In this document: in pieces, positions 11,254 through 21,128 of the stretch
How the letters are laid out: every line of letters begins with the position of its first letter
Position numbering within the stretch: the first letter of the stretch is position 1
Source of the DNA: Paracoccus aminovorans
GTDB lineage: Bacteria; Pseudomonadota; Alphaproteobacteria; Rhodobacterales; Rhodobacteraceae
Assembly (NCBI RefSeq): GCF_001546115.1
Contig: NZ_KQ955208.1
Span: 648,491 to 712,490 of the forward strand
Direction: 5' to 3'
Length of the DNA stretch: 64,000 nucleotides
Made by a program: the position numbers and the translations under genes
The notes under the pieces: generated by a model
What the model saw: only the letters and a program-made list of their open reading frames with translations
What the model was told of the DNA's origin: nothing
Databases searched by the model: none

Positions 11254-12003
11254 TCAGCTCAGCGGACCGCCGTCCGAATCGTCGCCGCTTTCCAGGACCA
11301 GGCGCTGGAACGAGGGCACGATGACCCGGCGCTTGCCGTCAAGCTCGATCACGCCCTCGCGCTTCAGGGCGCTCATCTGCCGGCTGACGGTCTCCAGCGT
11401 CAGCCCCAGGTAATCGGCCATGGCCTCGCGGGTCAGCGGCAGTTCGATGGCGATGCGCCCCTCGGGCCGGCGCTTGATCAGCGCCGCCTCGCGCCGCGCC
11501 AGGATCACCAGCAGCGAGGCGATCTTCTCGCGCGCCGACTTGCGGCCCAGCAGCAAGAGCCAGTCGCGGGCGGCGTCAAGCTCGTCCAGCGTCATCTCCA
11601 GCAGCCGGCCGGCGATGCGCGGAATGTCGATCAGCAGCTTTTCGAAGGGCTTGCGGCGAAAGCAGCACAAGAGCAGGTCGCTGGTCGCGGTCACGGTATA
11701 AGCCGCGACGTCGCGCCCAGGCCGGCCCAGGAAATCGCTGGGCAGCAGAAGCCCCACCATCTGCGTGCGGCCATCCTCGAGCTGCTGGGTCAGCCCGGCC
11801 ATGCCGGACACCACGGAACCCACGAAATCCAGCCGGTCGCCGGCCCAGACCACGACCTGCCCGGCCTCGAAGCGGCGATAGTATTTCATGCTCTCCAGCT
11901 CGGAAAGCTCGTCGCCGCCGCAATGCGAACATACCGCCCGTTCCTTGATCGGGCAGATGTGGCAGGGCTGCTGCGTCGCAACAAGGGCGGCGTCGTGTGG
12001 CAT
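11254..12003 (-). CDS. fnrP: FNR-family oxygen-sensing regulator FnrP
   Basis: A 249-residue Crp/Fnr regulator. From ATG 12003 the cysteines C14, C17, C25 and C28, plus C113/C114 in the sensor domain, can supply the four ligands of an oxygen-labile [4Fe-4S] cluster. The C-terminal helix-turn-helix has ETVSR (LGLTLETVSRQMSALKREG), the E-x-x-S-R pattern that reads TTGAT half-sites. It should activate cco and other micro-oxic genes when oxygen falls. The frame is open 48 nt upstream, but 12003 is the only ATG; the TTG at 12018 lies inside an FNR box. No Shine-Dalgarno is visible. Faces hemN across a 50-bp gap. Confidence 0.94.
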   Translation of the reverse strand: MPHDAALVATQQPCHICPIKERAVCSHCGGDELSELESMKYYRRFEAGQVVVWAGDRLDFVGSVVSGMAGLTQQLEDGRTQMVGLLLPSDFLGRPGRDVAAYTVTATSDLLLCCFRRKPFEKLLIDIPRIAGRLLEMTLDELDAARDWLLLLGRKSAREKIASLLVILARREAALIKRRPEGRIAIELPLTREAMADYLGLTLETVSRQMSALKREGVIELDGKRRVIVPSFQRLVLESGDDSDGGPLS

Positions 12004-12004
12004 G

Positions 12005-12018
12005 TTGATCTGGGTCAA
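12005..12018. promoter_or_regulatory. FNR box between fnrP and hemN
   Basis: TTGATCTGGGTCAA. It ends 2 bp before the fnrP ATG and its centre is 42.5 bp from the hemN ATG. A site this close to fnrP fits autorepression better than activation. For hemN it would place a class II start point at the ATG itself, although a ribosome site exists there, so its action on hemN is uncertain. Confidence 0.8.
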
Positions 12019-12053
12019 TGTCCTGGCGCGTGTTCTGCTGCAAGGATAGCGTC

Positions 12054-13406
12054 ATGACACAGCAATCGCAACTTGAACGCCTGGGACTGTTTGACGCGCG
12101 GGTCCCGCGCTATACCAGCTACCCCACGGCACCCCATTTCACCCCCGCCGTGAACGGGGCCGAATTCGGCCGCTGGCTGGATGCGATTCCCGAAGGCGCG
12201 GCGATCTCGCTCTATATGCATGTGCCGTTCTGCCGGCGGCTGTGCTGGTTCTGCGCCTGCCGCACCCAGGGCACGCAATCGGATGCGCCGGTGCGCGCCT
12301 ATGTCCAGGCGCTGCTGACCGAGCTCGAGACGCTGCGCGCCGCGCTGCCTCGCGGCGTGCGGCTGTCGCGGCTGCATTGGGGCGGCGGCACGCCGACGCT
12401 GATGCAGCCCGACATGATGCGCGACCTGGCCCAGGCCGTCCGCGCCGCCTTCCCGCTGGCCGAAGGCGCCGAATTCTCGGTCGAGATCGACCCGAACGAG
12501 ATCGACGAGCCCCGCATGGACGCCCTGGCCGAATCGGGCCTGACCCGGGCCTCGATCGGGGTGCAGGACTTCGACCCCGAGATCCAGCGCATCATCGGCC
12601 GCGAGCAGAGCTTCGAGCTGACCAAGCGTGCCGTGGACATGATCCGCGACCGCGGCGTCGCCAGCCTGAATGCCGATATCCTCTATGGCCTGCCCGAGCA
12701 GGATCCGCGCCGCATCGCCGAATCGGTGCAGAAGCTCCTGGCGCTGTCGCCGGACCGGGTGGCGCTCTACGGCTATGCGCATGTGCCCTGGATGGCCAAG
12801 CGCCAGGTGATGATCCCCTCGGAATCGCTGCCGGACCCGCATGGCCGGCTCAAGCTCTTCGAGACCGCCCGGGCGCTGTTCCTGGCCGACGGCTATGACG
12901 AGATCGGCATCGACCATTTCGCCCGCCCCGGCGACGGGCTGGCCACGGCGCAAAAGGCCGGGCTGCTGCGGCGCAACTTCCAGGGCTATACCGACGACCG
13001 GGCCGAGGTGCTGGTCGGGCTTGGCGCCTCGTCGATCTCGCGCTTCCCGCAGGGCTATGCCCAGAACGCGCCGGCGACCGGCGCCTATCTGGGCCATGTC
13101 CGCGCCGGCCGCTTCGCCACCACGCGCGGCCATGCCTTCAGCGCCGAGGACCGCTGGCGCGCCCGCATGATCGAGGCGCTGATGTGCGACTTCCGCATCG
13201 ACGCACAGGAATTCGCGGCCCACGGCTTCGACGCCGACAGCCTCGCCCGCCTCTTCGCCCCGGTGGCCGAGCGTTTCGGCGAGATGGTCGAATGCGACGC
13301 GACCGGCCTTCGCATCACGCCCGAGGGCCGGCCGCTGACGCGGATGATCGCCCGCATGTTCGACGGCTACGACATGGCCGCCTCGGGCCATTCCGGCGCC
13401 ATCTGA
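12054..13406 (+). CDS. hemN: Oxygen-independent coproporphyrinogen III oxidase HemN
   Basis: A 450-residue radical SAM enzyme that decarboxylates coproporphyrinogen III to protoporphyrinogen IX without oxygen, supplying haem for the neighbouring cytochromes. The cluster motif CRRLCWFC (CxxxCxxC) is followed by C in WFCAC, and GGGTPTL is the SAM-binding block. The HemN C-terminal domain is present. Start ATG 12054 has AAGGA 7 nt upstream; an ATG at 12018 is in frame but overlaps the FNR box. Regulation by FnrP is plausible. Close homologues can be HemW-like haem chaperones, but the four-cysteine motif and N-terminal block (RYTSYPTAPHF) fit true HemN. Confidence 0.95.
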   Translation: MTQQSQLERLGLFDARVPRYTSYPTAPHFTPAVNGAEFGRWLDAIPEGAAISLYMHVPFCRRLCWFCACRTQGTQSDAPVRAYVQALLTELETLRAALPRGVRLSRLHWGGGTPTLMQPDMMRDLAQAVRAAFPLAEGAEFSVEIDPNEIDEPRMDALAESGLTRASIGVQDFDPEIQRIIGREQSFELTKRAVDMIRDRGVASLNADILYGLPEQDPRRIAESVQKLLALSPDRVALYGYAHVPWMAKRQVMIPSESLPDPHGRLKLFETARALFLADGYDEIGIDHFARPGDGLATAQKAGLLRRNFQGYTDDRAEVLVGLGASSISRFPQGYAQNAPATGAYLGHVRAGRFATTRGHAFSAEDRWRARMIEALMCDFRIDAQEFAAHGFDADSLARLFAPVAERFGEMVECDATGLRITPEGRPLTRMIARMFDGYDMAASGHSGAI

Positions 13407-13439
13407 GGCCTCGGCTTCTTTGCTCTGCAAATACCCAAG

Positions 13440-13462
13440 CGGCCGCGCCACGAGCGCGGCCG
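13440..13462. repeat. Hairpin between convergent hemN and polA
   Basis: CGGCCGCGC (13440-13448) and GCGCGGCCG (13454-13462) form a perfect 9-bp stem with loop CACGA. There is no T run on either strand, so it may act as an attenuating or RNA-stabilising hairpin rather than a classical terminator. Confidence 0.55.
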
Positions 13463-13468
13463 TGTCCG

Positions 13469-16279
13469 TCAATGCGCCTCGGCCCAGCTTGCCCCCTGCC
13501 CGGCATCGACGATCAGCGGCACGTCCAGCCGCACGGCCGGCTCGGCTGCGCCCTGCATGACGCCGCGCGCCACCTCGATCAGCTCCGGAACCGCGGCCTC
13601 CTCGACCTCGAAGACCAGCTCGTCATGCACCTGCAGCAGCATCCGCGCCGGCAGATGCGCGATGGCCTCGGGCATGCGGATCATGGCGCGCCGGATGATG
13701 TCGGCCGCCGCGCCCTGGATCGGCGCATTGATCGCCGCCCGCCGCGCCCCGCCGGCCGAAGGGCCGCTGAGGTTGATGCCCGGGGTGTTGATGCGCCGCC
13801 CGAACAGCGTGCGCACGAAGCCGTCCTGCTTGGCCTCGGCCACGGTGCGGTCCATATAGGCGCGGATCTCGGGGAAACGCTCGAAATAGGTGTCGATGAA
13901 GGCCTGCGCCTCGGCGCGCGGAATGCGCAGGTTGCGCGACAGGCCGAAGCCGGAAATGCCGTAGATCACCCCGAAATTGATCGCCTTGGCGCGGCGGCGG
14001 ATCATCGGGTCCATGCCTTCGACCGGCACGCCGAACATCTGGCTCGCGGTCATGGCGTGGATGTCGATGCCGTCGCGGAAGGCCTGCTTCAACGCCGGGA
14101 TCGCCGCGACATGCGCCAGGATCCGCAGCTCGATCTGGCTGTAGTCGAGGCTGACCAGCCTGTGCCCCTCGGCGGCGATGAAGGCCTCGCGGATGCGCCG
14201 GCCCTCCTCGGTCCTGACCGGGATGTTCTGCAGGTTCGGATCGGTCGAGGCCAGCCGCCCGGTCTGGGCGCCGGCGATGGAATAGCAGGTGTGGACGCGC
14301 CCGGTCGCCGCGTTCACATGCAGCGGCAGCGCATCGGTATAGGTCGATTTCAGCTTCGAGATCGCCCGCCAGTCCAGCACGCGCGAGGCCAGGTCGTGGC
14401 CCTCGGCCGCCAGGTCCTCCAGCACCTCGGCGCTGGTGGAGAAGGCCCCGGTCTTGCCCTGCTTGCCGCCGGCCAGCCCCATGCGGTCGAACAGGATCTC
14501 GCCCAGCTGCTTGGGGCTGCCGACGTTGAAGGACCCGCCGGCCAGGGCGTGGATCTCGGCCTCCAGCGCCGCCATCTTCTGGGCGAAGGCGCTCGACATG
14601 CGGCGCAGGTGATCGGCGTCGATGCGGATGCCGGCCATCTCCATCCCGGCCAGCACCGGCACCATCGGCCGCTCCAGACGCTCATAGGCGCTCGCCACCC
14701 GCTCGCGCGCCAGCTGCGGACGGAAATGATGCCAAAGCCGCCAGGTCACCTCGGCATCCTCGGCGGCATATTCGGCGGCCTTGTCGACGGCGACCTGCTG
14801 GAAGCCGATCTGCGCCTTGCCCGAGCCGATCAGGTCCTTGATCGGCACGCAGGTATGGCCCAGATAGGTCTGCGCCAGCTCGTCCATGCCGTGGTTGTGC
14901 GTGCCGGCATTCAGCGCATAGGACATCAGCATGGTGTCCTCGACCGGTGCCATGCGGATGCCCAGCCGGGCAAAGATCTTCACGTCATACTTGATGTTCT
15001 GGCCGATCTTCAGGGTGGCATCATCCTCCAGCACCGGTTTCAGCAGCGCCAGCGCCCGGTCGGCCGGGATCTGCCCCTCGGCCAGCACCGGCCCGCCGAA
15101 CAGATCGCCCGTCGCGCCCTCGCCGACATGGCCCAGCGGGATATAGCAGGCCCGCCCCGGCCCGGTGCATAGCGAAACCCCGACCAGGTCGGCCACCATC
15201 TCGTCCAGCCCGGTGGTCTCGGTATCGACGGCGACGATGCCACTCTCGGCGATGCCCTCCAGCCAGGCGGCCAGCGCCGCCTCGTCGCGGATGACCTCAT
15301 AGCGGCTGCGGTCGATGGCCGGCAATTCCCGCGCCACCGGCCCCGCGACTGCCGCCACCGCAATCTCGGGCGCGGCCGGCACCGCGGCCCCCAGCTTCTC
15401 GGCCACGCGGTTGACCAGGGTGCGGAACTCCATCCGCTGCAGGAATTCCAGCAGCGCCTGCGCCTCGGGGGCCCGGATCGACAGGCTCTCCAGCGTGAAG
15501 TCCAGCGGCGTGTCGCAATCCAGTTCGACCAGGCGCTTCGAGATGCGGATCTGCTCGGCATGGTCGATCAGGGTCTGGCGACGCTTGGGCTGCTTGATCT
15601 CGTCCGCGCGTGCCAGCAGGCTCTCCAGGTCGCCATATTCCTCGATCAGCTGCGCGGCGGTCTTGATGCCGATCCCGGGCGCACCCGGCACGTTGTCGAC
15701 GGAATCGCCGGCCAGGGCCTGGACGTCCACCACCCGCTCGGGCCCGACGCCGAACTTCTCGCGCACCTCGTCGGGGCCGATGGGCTTGCCCTTGATCGGA
15801 TCCATCATCTCGACCCCGCCGCCGACCAGCTGCATCAGGTCCTTGTCGCTGCTGATGATGGTGACGCGCCCGCCGGCATCGCGCGCCCGGCAGGACAGCG
15901 CCGCGATGATGTCGTCGGCCTCGTAGCCCTCGGTCTCGATGCAGGCGATGTTGAACGCCCGCGTCGCCTCGCGGGTCAGGGGAAACTGCGGCCGCAGATC
16001 CTCGGGCGGCTCGGGCCGGTTCGCCTTGTAGAGCGGATAGATGTCGTTGCGGAAGGTCTTGGCGCTATGGTCGAAGATCACCGCGGCATGGGTCGGCTGG
16101 TCCGAGCCCGAGCCGTCCTGGATATATTTCCACAGCATGTTGCAGAAACCGGCGACCGCCCCGATCGGCAGCCCGTCCGAGCGCCGGGTCAGCGGCGGCA
16201 GCGCGTGATAGGCGCGAAAGATGAAAGCCGAGCCGTCGATCAGATGCAGGTGATGGCCCTTGCCGAATACGTCCGTCAT
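13469..16279 (-). CDS. polA: DNA polymerase I
   Basis: A 936-residue three-domain repair and Okazaki-processing polymerase. Residues 1 to about 290 form the 5' nuclease (LIDGSAFIFRAYHALP; YEADDIIAAL; SSDKDLMQLV). The middle 3'-5' exonuclease keeps its acidic motif (VAVDTETTGLDEM), so proofreading seems intact. The polymerase domain has motif A (LVSLDYSQIELRILAHVA), motif B (RRRAKAINFGVIYG) and motif C (LLQVHDELVFEV). ATG 16279 has AAGGA a short distance upstream; the frame is open a further 22 codons without support. Single gene, convergent with hemN. Confidence 0.97.
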   Translation of the reverse strand: MTDVFGKGHHLHLIDGSAFIFRAYHALPPLTRRSDGLPIGAVAGFCNMLWKYIQDGSGSDQPTHAAVIFDHSAKTFRNDIYPLYKANRPEPPEDLRPQFPLTREATRAFNIACIETEGYEADDIIAALSCRARDAGGRVTIISSDKDLMQLVGGGVEMMDPIKGKPIGPDEVREKFGVGPERVVDVQALAGDSVDNVPGAPGIGIKTAAQLIEEYGDLESLLARADEIKQPKRRQTLIDHAEQIRISKRLVELDCDTPLDFTLESLSIRAPEAQALLEFLQRMEFRTLVNRVAEKLGAAVPAAPEIAVAAVAGPVARELPAIDRSRYEVIRDEAALAAWLEGIAESGIVAVDTETTGLDEMVADLVGVSLCTGPGRACYIPLGHVGEGATGDLFGGPVLAEGQIPADRALALLKPVLEDDATLKIGQNIKYDVKIFARLGIRMAPVEDTMLMSYALNAGTHNHGMDELAQTYLGHTCVPIKDLIGSGKAQIGFQQVAVDKAAEYAAEDAEVTWRLWHHFRPQLARERVASAYERLERPMVPVLAGMEMAGIRIDADHLRRMSSAFAQKMAALEAEIHALAGGSFNVGSPKQLGEILFDRMGLAGGKQGKTGAFSTSAEVLEDLAAEGHDLASRVLDWRAISKLKSTYTDALPLHVNAATGRVHTCYSIAGAQTGRLASTDPNLQNIPVRTEEGRRIREAFIAAEGHRLVSLDYSQIELRILAHVAAIPALKQAFRDGIDIHAMTASQMFGVPVEGMDPMIRRRAKAINFGVIYGISGFGLSRNLRIPRAEAQAFIDTYFERFPEIRAYMDRTVAEAKQDGFVRTLFGRRINTPGINLSGPSAGGARRAAINAPIQGAAADIIRRAMIRMPEAIAHLPARMLLQVHDELVFEVEEAAVPELIEVARGVMQGAAEPAVRLDVPLIVDAGQGASWAEAH

Positions 16280-16433
16280 CTGCGCCCCATCCTTCTGCCG
16301 GCAAATCCAAGGCCCCTTGATGCCACGAAGCGCCGACCGGGCCAAGACCGGCCCCCGCCTTCACTGTTTCACAAATACCCCCGCCGGAGGCCGGCAACCC
16401 TGCCGCCCCCGCAAAGGCCGCCATGGCGCAGGG

Positions 16434-18013
<1,580 letters not shown>

Positions 18014-18025
18014 GGCGATGTCTCC

Positions 18026-19603
18026 TCAATCGGTGAACAGGTGCGGGATTTTAGCCAGTTTCAGCGCGGCCTCGGGCAACAGGTCGAGGAAGCGGGCCAG
18101 GTGGACGGCGTTCTCCTCGGGGCTGCGCCAGGGGGCGATGGCGTGAAAGCCGGGGAAATCCATGTCGCGCAGCCGCTCGGCCTCGTGCTCCAGGTCGGCG
18201 CGCACCGTGGGCAGCAGCCGCTCGATCACCTCGGGCGCGGTCTGCGCCCCGGCCAGGCCGACCCGGCCGATATGGCCGCGCAGGTAGTCGTCGTCGAAAT
18301 CCGAATCGATCAGCAGCAGCCTTGTGTCGGCCTTGTCGGCCATCAGGTCCTGGATCAGGTGCAGCGCCGAGGGATCGAGGCAGATCACCAGCTGGTTCGA
18401 CTCGAAATTCTCGAACAGCAGCCGGATCAGCGCGCGGCGGTGCCGGTCGCGCTTTTCCAGCGTGGTCTCGACCCCGCCCAGGTCGGGCAGATGCGCCTCG
18501 AGCTCGTTGAACAGGAAATCCACCGCCGGGATCGTCGTCTCGGCCCGGATCGCGGCGGTCAGGCGCTTGGCCACGTGCCATTTCTTCGAGACCACCAGCA
18601 GCAGCGTGTTGTTGCGCCCGAGGCTGCCCTCGGCCTCCCAGAAGCGCTGGCCGAAGCGGCGCCCGACCCGGCCCTGCCCGGTCAGGAAGCGGAAAAGCCC
18701 GGTCGCCTCGTTCGAGATCGGGAAATGCACCCCGGTCGCGGCCCAGAGCGCCCCCAGCCTTTCGCGCAGCCGGATCGCCTCGGGCGAGATCTTGCGCGCG
18801 AACAGGTAGTCCTGGCCCATCAGCAGGTCGTACTGGTCGTTGTAGAAGGTCACCGGCATGCCGTAATCGGTGAAGACCAGATAGGTCAGCGTGCGCGAGC
18901 GGATCTGCTTTCGCGGCACGACATGGGGCACGATGGTCTGGAAGAAGGTCTCGTCCGGGATCCAGGTCGTGGCGAAGAAGCGCATGACATCGGAGCGCGC
19001 GGCGCAGAACTCCAGCACCTTCTCGACGGTCTGGCGGCGCAGGCACCACCATTGCGAGCCGATCATGACCTGGATGTCGGCCGGGATGCTGCGGGTCAGG
19101 CCTAATCGCTTCTGCAGGTCGTAGCTGGCGTAGAACAGCCATTTCCGCGTGCGTTCGTTGAACCAGTGGCGATAGATCAGCCGCTCTTCCTTGAAGCCGG
19201 TCTTGATCCAGTCCGATTCGAAGAAGTCGAAACTCTCGATATAGTCGCAGTCCTCGGTGTCGAGGAAGGCGCGGGCATATTCCGCCGACTTGATCGGCAT
19301 GCAATCGCCCGAGAGCATGTAGAAATGCGTCGCCAGCGGAAAGGCCGCCACGGCCGAGCGCACCGCCTCCAGCGTGGCGCCGACCAGCGACCACTCGCCC
19401 CAGCCGCATTTCCAGCGCCGCTGCGCAAAGACCACTGAGGGGTTGTCGGCCAGCGCCGCGCGGATGGCGTCGAAGTCCTTGGGATTGGCGCGGCCGTCGA
19501 AATGGATCGAGACATAGTCGCCGGTCGCGGTCAGGCGCTTGGCCTGCGCAATGACCCCCTTCGGATCCTTGTGGCAAAGCAGAATGAAGGCAATCCGCGC
19601 CAT
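18026..19603 (-). CDS. Core-2/I-branching beta-N-acetylglucosaminyltransferase-like glycosyltransferase (GT14, DUF5927-type)
   Basis: A 525-residue protein. Residues 1 to about 260 match the GT14 'branch' fold: IAFILLCHKDP at the N-terminus, FYMLSGDCMPIKS, and SQWWCLRRQTVEKVL. The remaining half, rich in acidic and hydrophobic segments, corresponds to the extra C-terminal domain (DUF5927) that accompanies this family in Rhodobacteraceae. No signal peptide is seen; such enzymes build surface glycans from the cytoplasmic side. Donor and acceptor are unknown. It is divergent from a sulfotransferase gene 160 bp away, which suggests a small surface-polysaccharide modification locus. Confidence 0.82.
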   Translation of the reverse strand: MARIAFILLCHKDPKGVIAQAKRLTATGDYVSIHFDGRANPKDFDAIRAALADNPSVVFAQRRWKCGWGEWSLVGATLEAVRSAVAAFPLATHFYMLSGDCMPIKSAEYARAFLDTEDCDYIESFDFFESDWIKTGFKEERLIYRHWFNERTRKWLFYASYDLQKRLGLTRSIPADIQVMIGSQWWCLRRQTVEKVLEFCAARSDVMRFFATTWIPDETFFQTIVPHVVPRKQIRSRTLTYLVFTDYGMPVTFYNDQYDLLMGQDYLFARKISPEAIRLRERLGALWAATGVHFPISNEATGLFRFLTGQGRVGRRFGQRFWEAEGSLGRNNTLLLVVSKKWHVAKRLTAAIRAETTIPAVDFLFNELEAHLPDLGGVETTLEKRDRHRRALIRLLFENFESNQLVICLDPSALHLIQDLMADKADTRLLLIDSDFDDDYLRGHIGRVGLAGAQTAPEVIERLLPTVRADLEHEAERLRDMDFPGFHAIAPWRSPEENAVHLARFLDLLPEAALKLAKIPHLFTD

Positions 19604-19763
19604 TCTCTATCCCATCTTCCCGGTTCGCGCCCGGAACGCTCTACAGCAGGTTGAATCTCTGCCGGTGATTTGCTTTGTGTCCTTACCGATTTTGACCGGG
19701 CCGGCAACCCGGCCCGCACCCGGCCCGCAGCGGGCGCGGCAATGTGAACAGGAAAGGCACGGA

Positions 19764-20582
19764 ATGGGCTTCCCAGGAACTTGGATGACCGAAAGCGGCA
19801 GCATGGTCTATCGCGTGGTGCCGAAATGCGCCTGTTCGTCGATCGGGCAGATCATGTTCTATTCGGACCACGGCCGCTATTTCGACGGCGACATCCACGA
19901 TTCCACCGACGGCCTGCACAAGTGGAACCAGGAGGCCAGCCAGCCGCTGATCGAGAAATCGGTCAAGGCGCATGAGGCGCTGACCTTCACCTGCGTCAGG
20001 AATCCCTATGGCCGCATCCTGTCCTCGTTCTTCGACAAGATCGCCGGCATCCAGAGGAACGGCAAGCGCTATCGCGGCAACCTGGTGCCGCAGCTGATCC
20101 AGCGCTACGGCATCGACGTCGGCAGCCCCGAGAACGGCTTCGAGTTCGACCAGGTCGCCAGCTTCCGCCGCTTCCTGCTGTTCGCGCGCGACACCATCCG
20201 CTGGCGCCGGCCGATGGAGCCGGACATCCACTGGTCGGCCATGTCGGGCCATATCTCGACCTTCATCGTGAACGGCGGCCGCTACGACCAGATCTTCTTC
20301 ACCGAGAAGTTCAACGAGGGCATGCAGAAGGTGCTGGACGCGGCGCCGACCCCGGTGACGCTCGACGTGAACGACGTGCCCAAGTTCAACGAATCGGAGG
20401 GCCACGGCCCCAAGCGCGCGCACAGGATCAGCGAATACTTCGACGACCTGTCGCGCCACCTGGTCTGGGAGATCTACAAGAAGGACTTCCAGCTGTTCAA
20501 ATACGACTTTGACGACCCCGACAACAAATACCCCAGGCATGAAGTCGACCTCGACGAGGTCCATGCCAAGCTGGGCCGCTGA
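19764..20582 (+). CDS. Sulfotransferase family protein
   Basis: A 272-residue protein with the PAPS-binding elements of Golgi-type (Sulfotransfer_2-like) enzymes: PKCACSS near residue 20 for the 5'-phosphosulfate loop and RNPYGRILSSFF for the 3'-phosphate. It probably transfers sulfate to a surface carbohydrate; the acceptor is unknown. I chose ATG 19764 because AGGAAAGG lies upstream; in-frame ATGs at 19785 and 19803 remain possible and the frame is open further 5'. It faces the GT14-like gene, and the two may decorate the same polymer (inference). Confidence 0.8.
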   Translation: MGFPGTWMTESGSMVYRVVPKCACSSIGQIMFYSDHGRYFDGDIHDSTDGLHKWNQEASQPLIEKSVKAHEALTFTCVRNPYGRILSSFFDKIAGIQRNGKRYRGNLVPQLIQRYGIDVGSPENGFEFDQVASFRRFLLFARDTIRWRRPMEPDIHWSAMSGHISTFIVNGGRYDQIFFTEKFNEGMQKVLDAAPTPVTLDVNDVPKFNESEGHGPKRAHRISEYFDDLSRHLVWEIYKKDFQLFKYDFDDPDNKYPRHEVDLDEVHAKLGR

Positions 20583-20662
20583 ACCCGCCGCGCCGGCCCG
20601 CACCCCAGGCCGGCGCCGCTGCCGCCCGCTTTCACCGTTTTCCAAATACTCCCGCCGGAGGC

Positions 20663-20686
20663 AGCGCCGCCCGGCGGCGCTTTCTT
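20663..20686 (+). terminator. Terminator after the sulfotransferase gene
   Basis: GCGCCGCC (20664-20671) and GGCGGCGC (20673-20680) form a stem followed by TTTCTT. The remaining sequence to rpmF (20687-20904) holds a candidate promoter and no gene. Confidence 0.65.
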
Positions 20687-20804
20687 CCCGCCCATCCAAG
20701 TTTTCCCTTGCGAAAACCGGCAAAGCCGCTATTTTCCGCGCTTCATCCGACCGGCGGGGCATCACCCGGACCGTTGCCCCCGTGCGCCAGACTTGTTTCG
20801 CGCC

Positions 20805-20833
20805 TTGCGGTTCACGCGCTCTTGGCCTATGCC
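20805..20833 (+). promoter_or_regulatory. Candidate promoter of rpmF-plsX-fabH
   Basis: TTGCGG (20805-20810) and TATGCC (20828-20833) with a 17-bp spacer, about 72 bp before the rpmF ATG. The elements are weak individually, but the spacing is ideal and it is the best match in the gap. Confidence 0.4.
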
Positions 20834-20904
20834 CGCCCCAGAAACGAAATCAGCATCCGGGGCCGCCCAGTCGGGTTGCCCCCCGAACCACTTGAGGTTG
20901 AGAC

Positions 20905-21111
20905 ATGGCCGTCCCTCAGAACCGAGTTACCCGGTCCCGCCGCAACATGCGCCGCTCGCACGACGCGCTGGTCGCCGGCAACCCGAACGAATGCAGCAAC
21001 TGCGGCGAGCTGAAGCGCCCGCATCACGTCTGCCCCTCCTGCGGCCATTATGCCGACCGCGAGGTCGTGGCGCAGGCCAATGAGGTCGACCTGGACGAAG
21101 ACGCGGCCTGA
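20905..21111 (+). CDS. rpmF: 50S ribosomal protein L32
   Basis: A 68-residue basic ribosomal protein. The N-terminus is [21 protein letters not shown], and four cysteines form a zinc ribbon: CSNCGE (C30, C33) and CPSCGH (C43, C46). It binds the large subunit near the peptide exit region. The acidic C-terminal tail (VDLDEDAA) is usual in alphaproteobacteria. It is followed after 17 bp by plsX, the ancient rpmF-plsX-fabH linkage of ribosome and lipid synthesis. Confidence 0.97.
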   Translation: MAVPQNRVTRSRRNMRRSHDALVAGNPNECSNCGELKRPHHVCPSCGHYADREVVAQANEVDLDEDAA

Positions 21112-21128
21112 GCGGACTGACCGCGGAT

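Noticed and set aside
12016..12018. TTG start for FnrP (five residues longer)
   Set aside because: Lies inside the FNR box and has no ribosome site; the ATG 15 bases downstream is the more likely start, though not proven.
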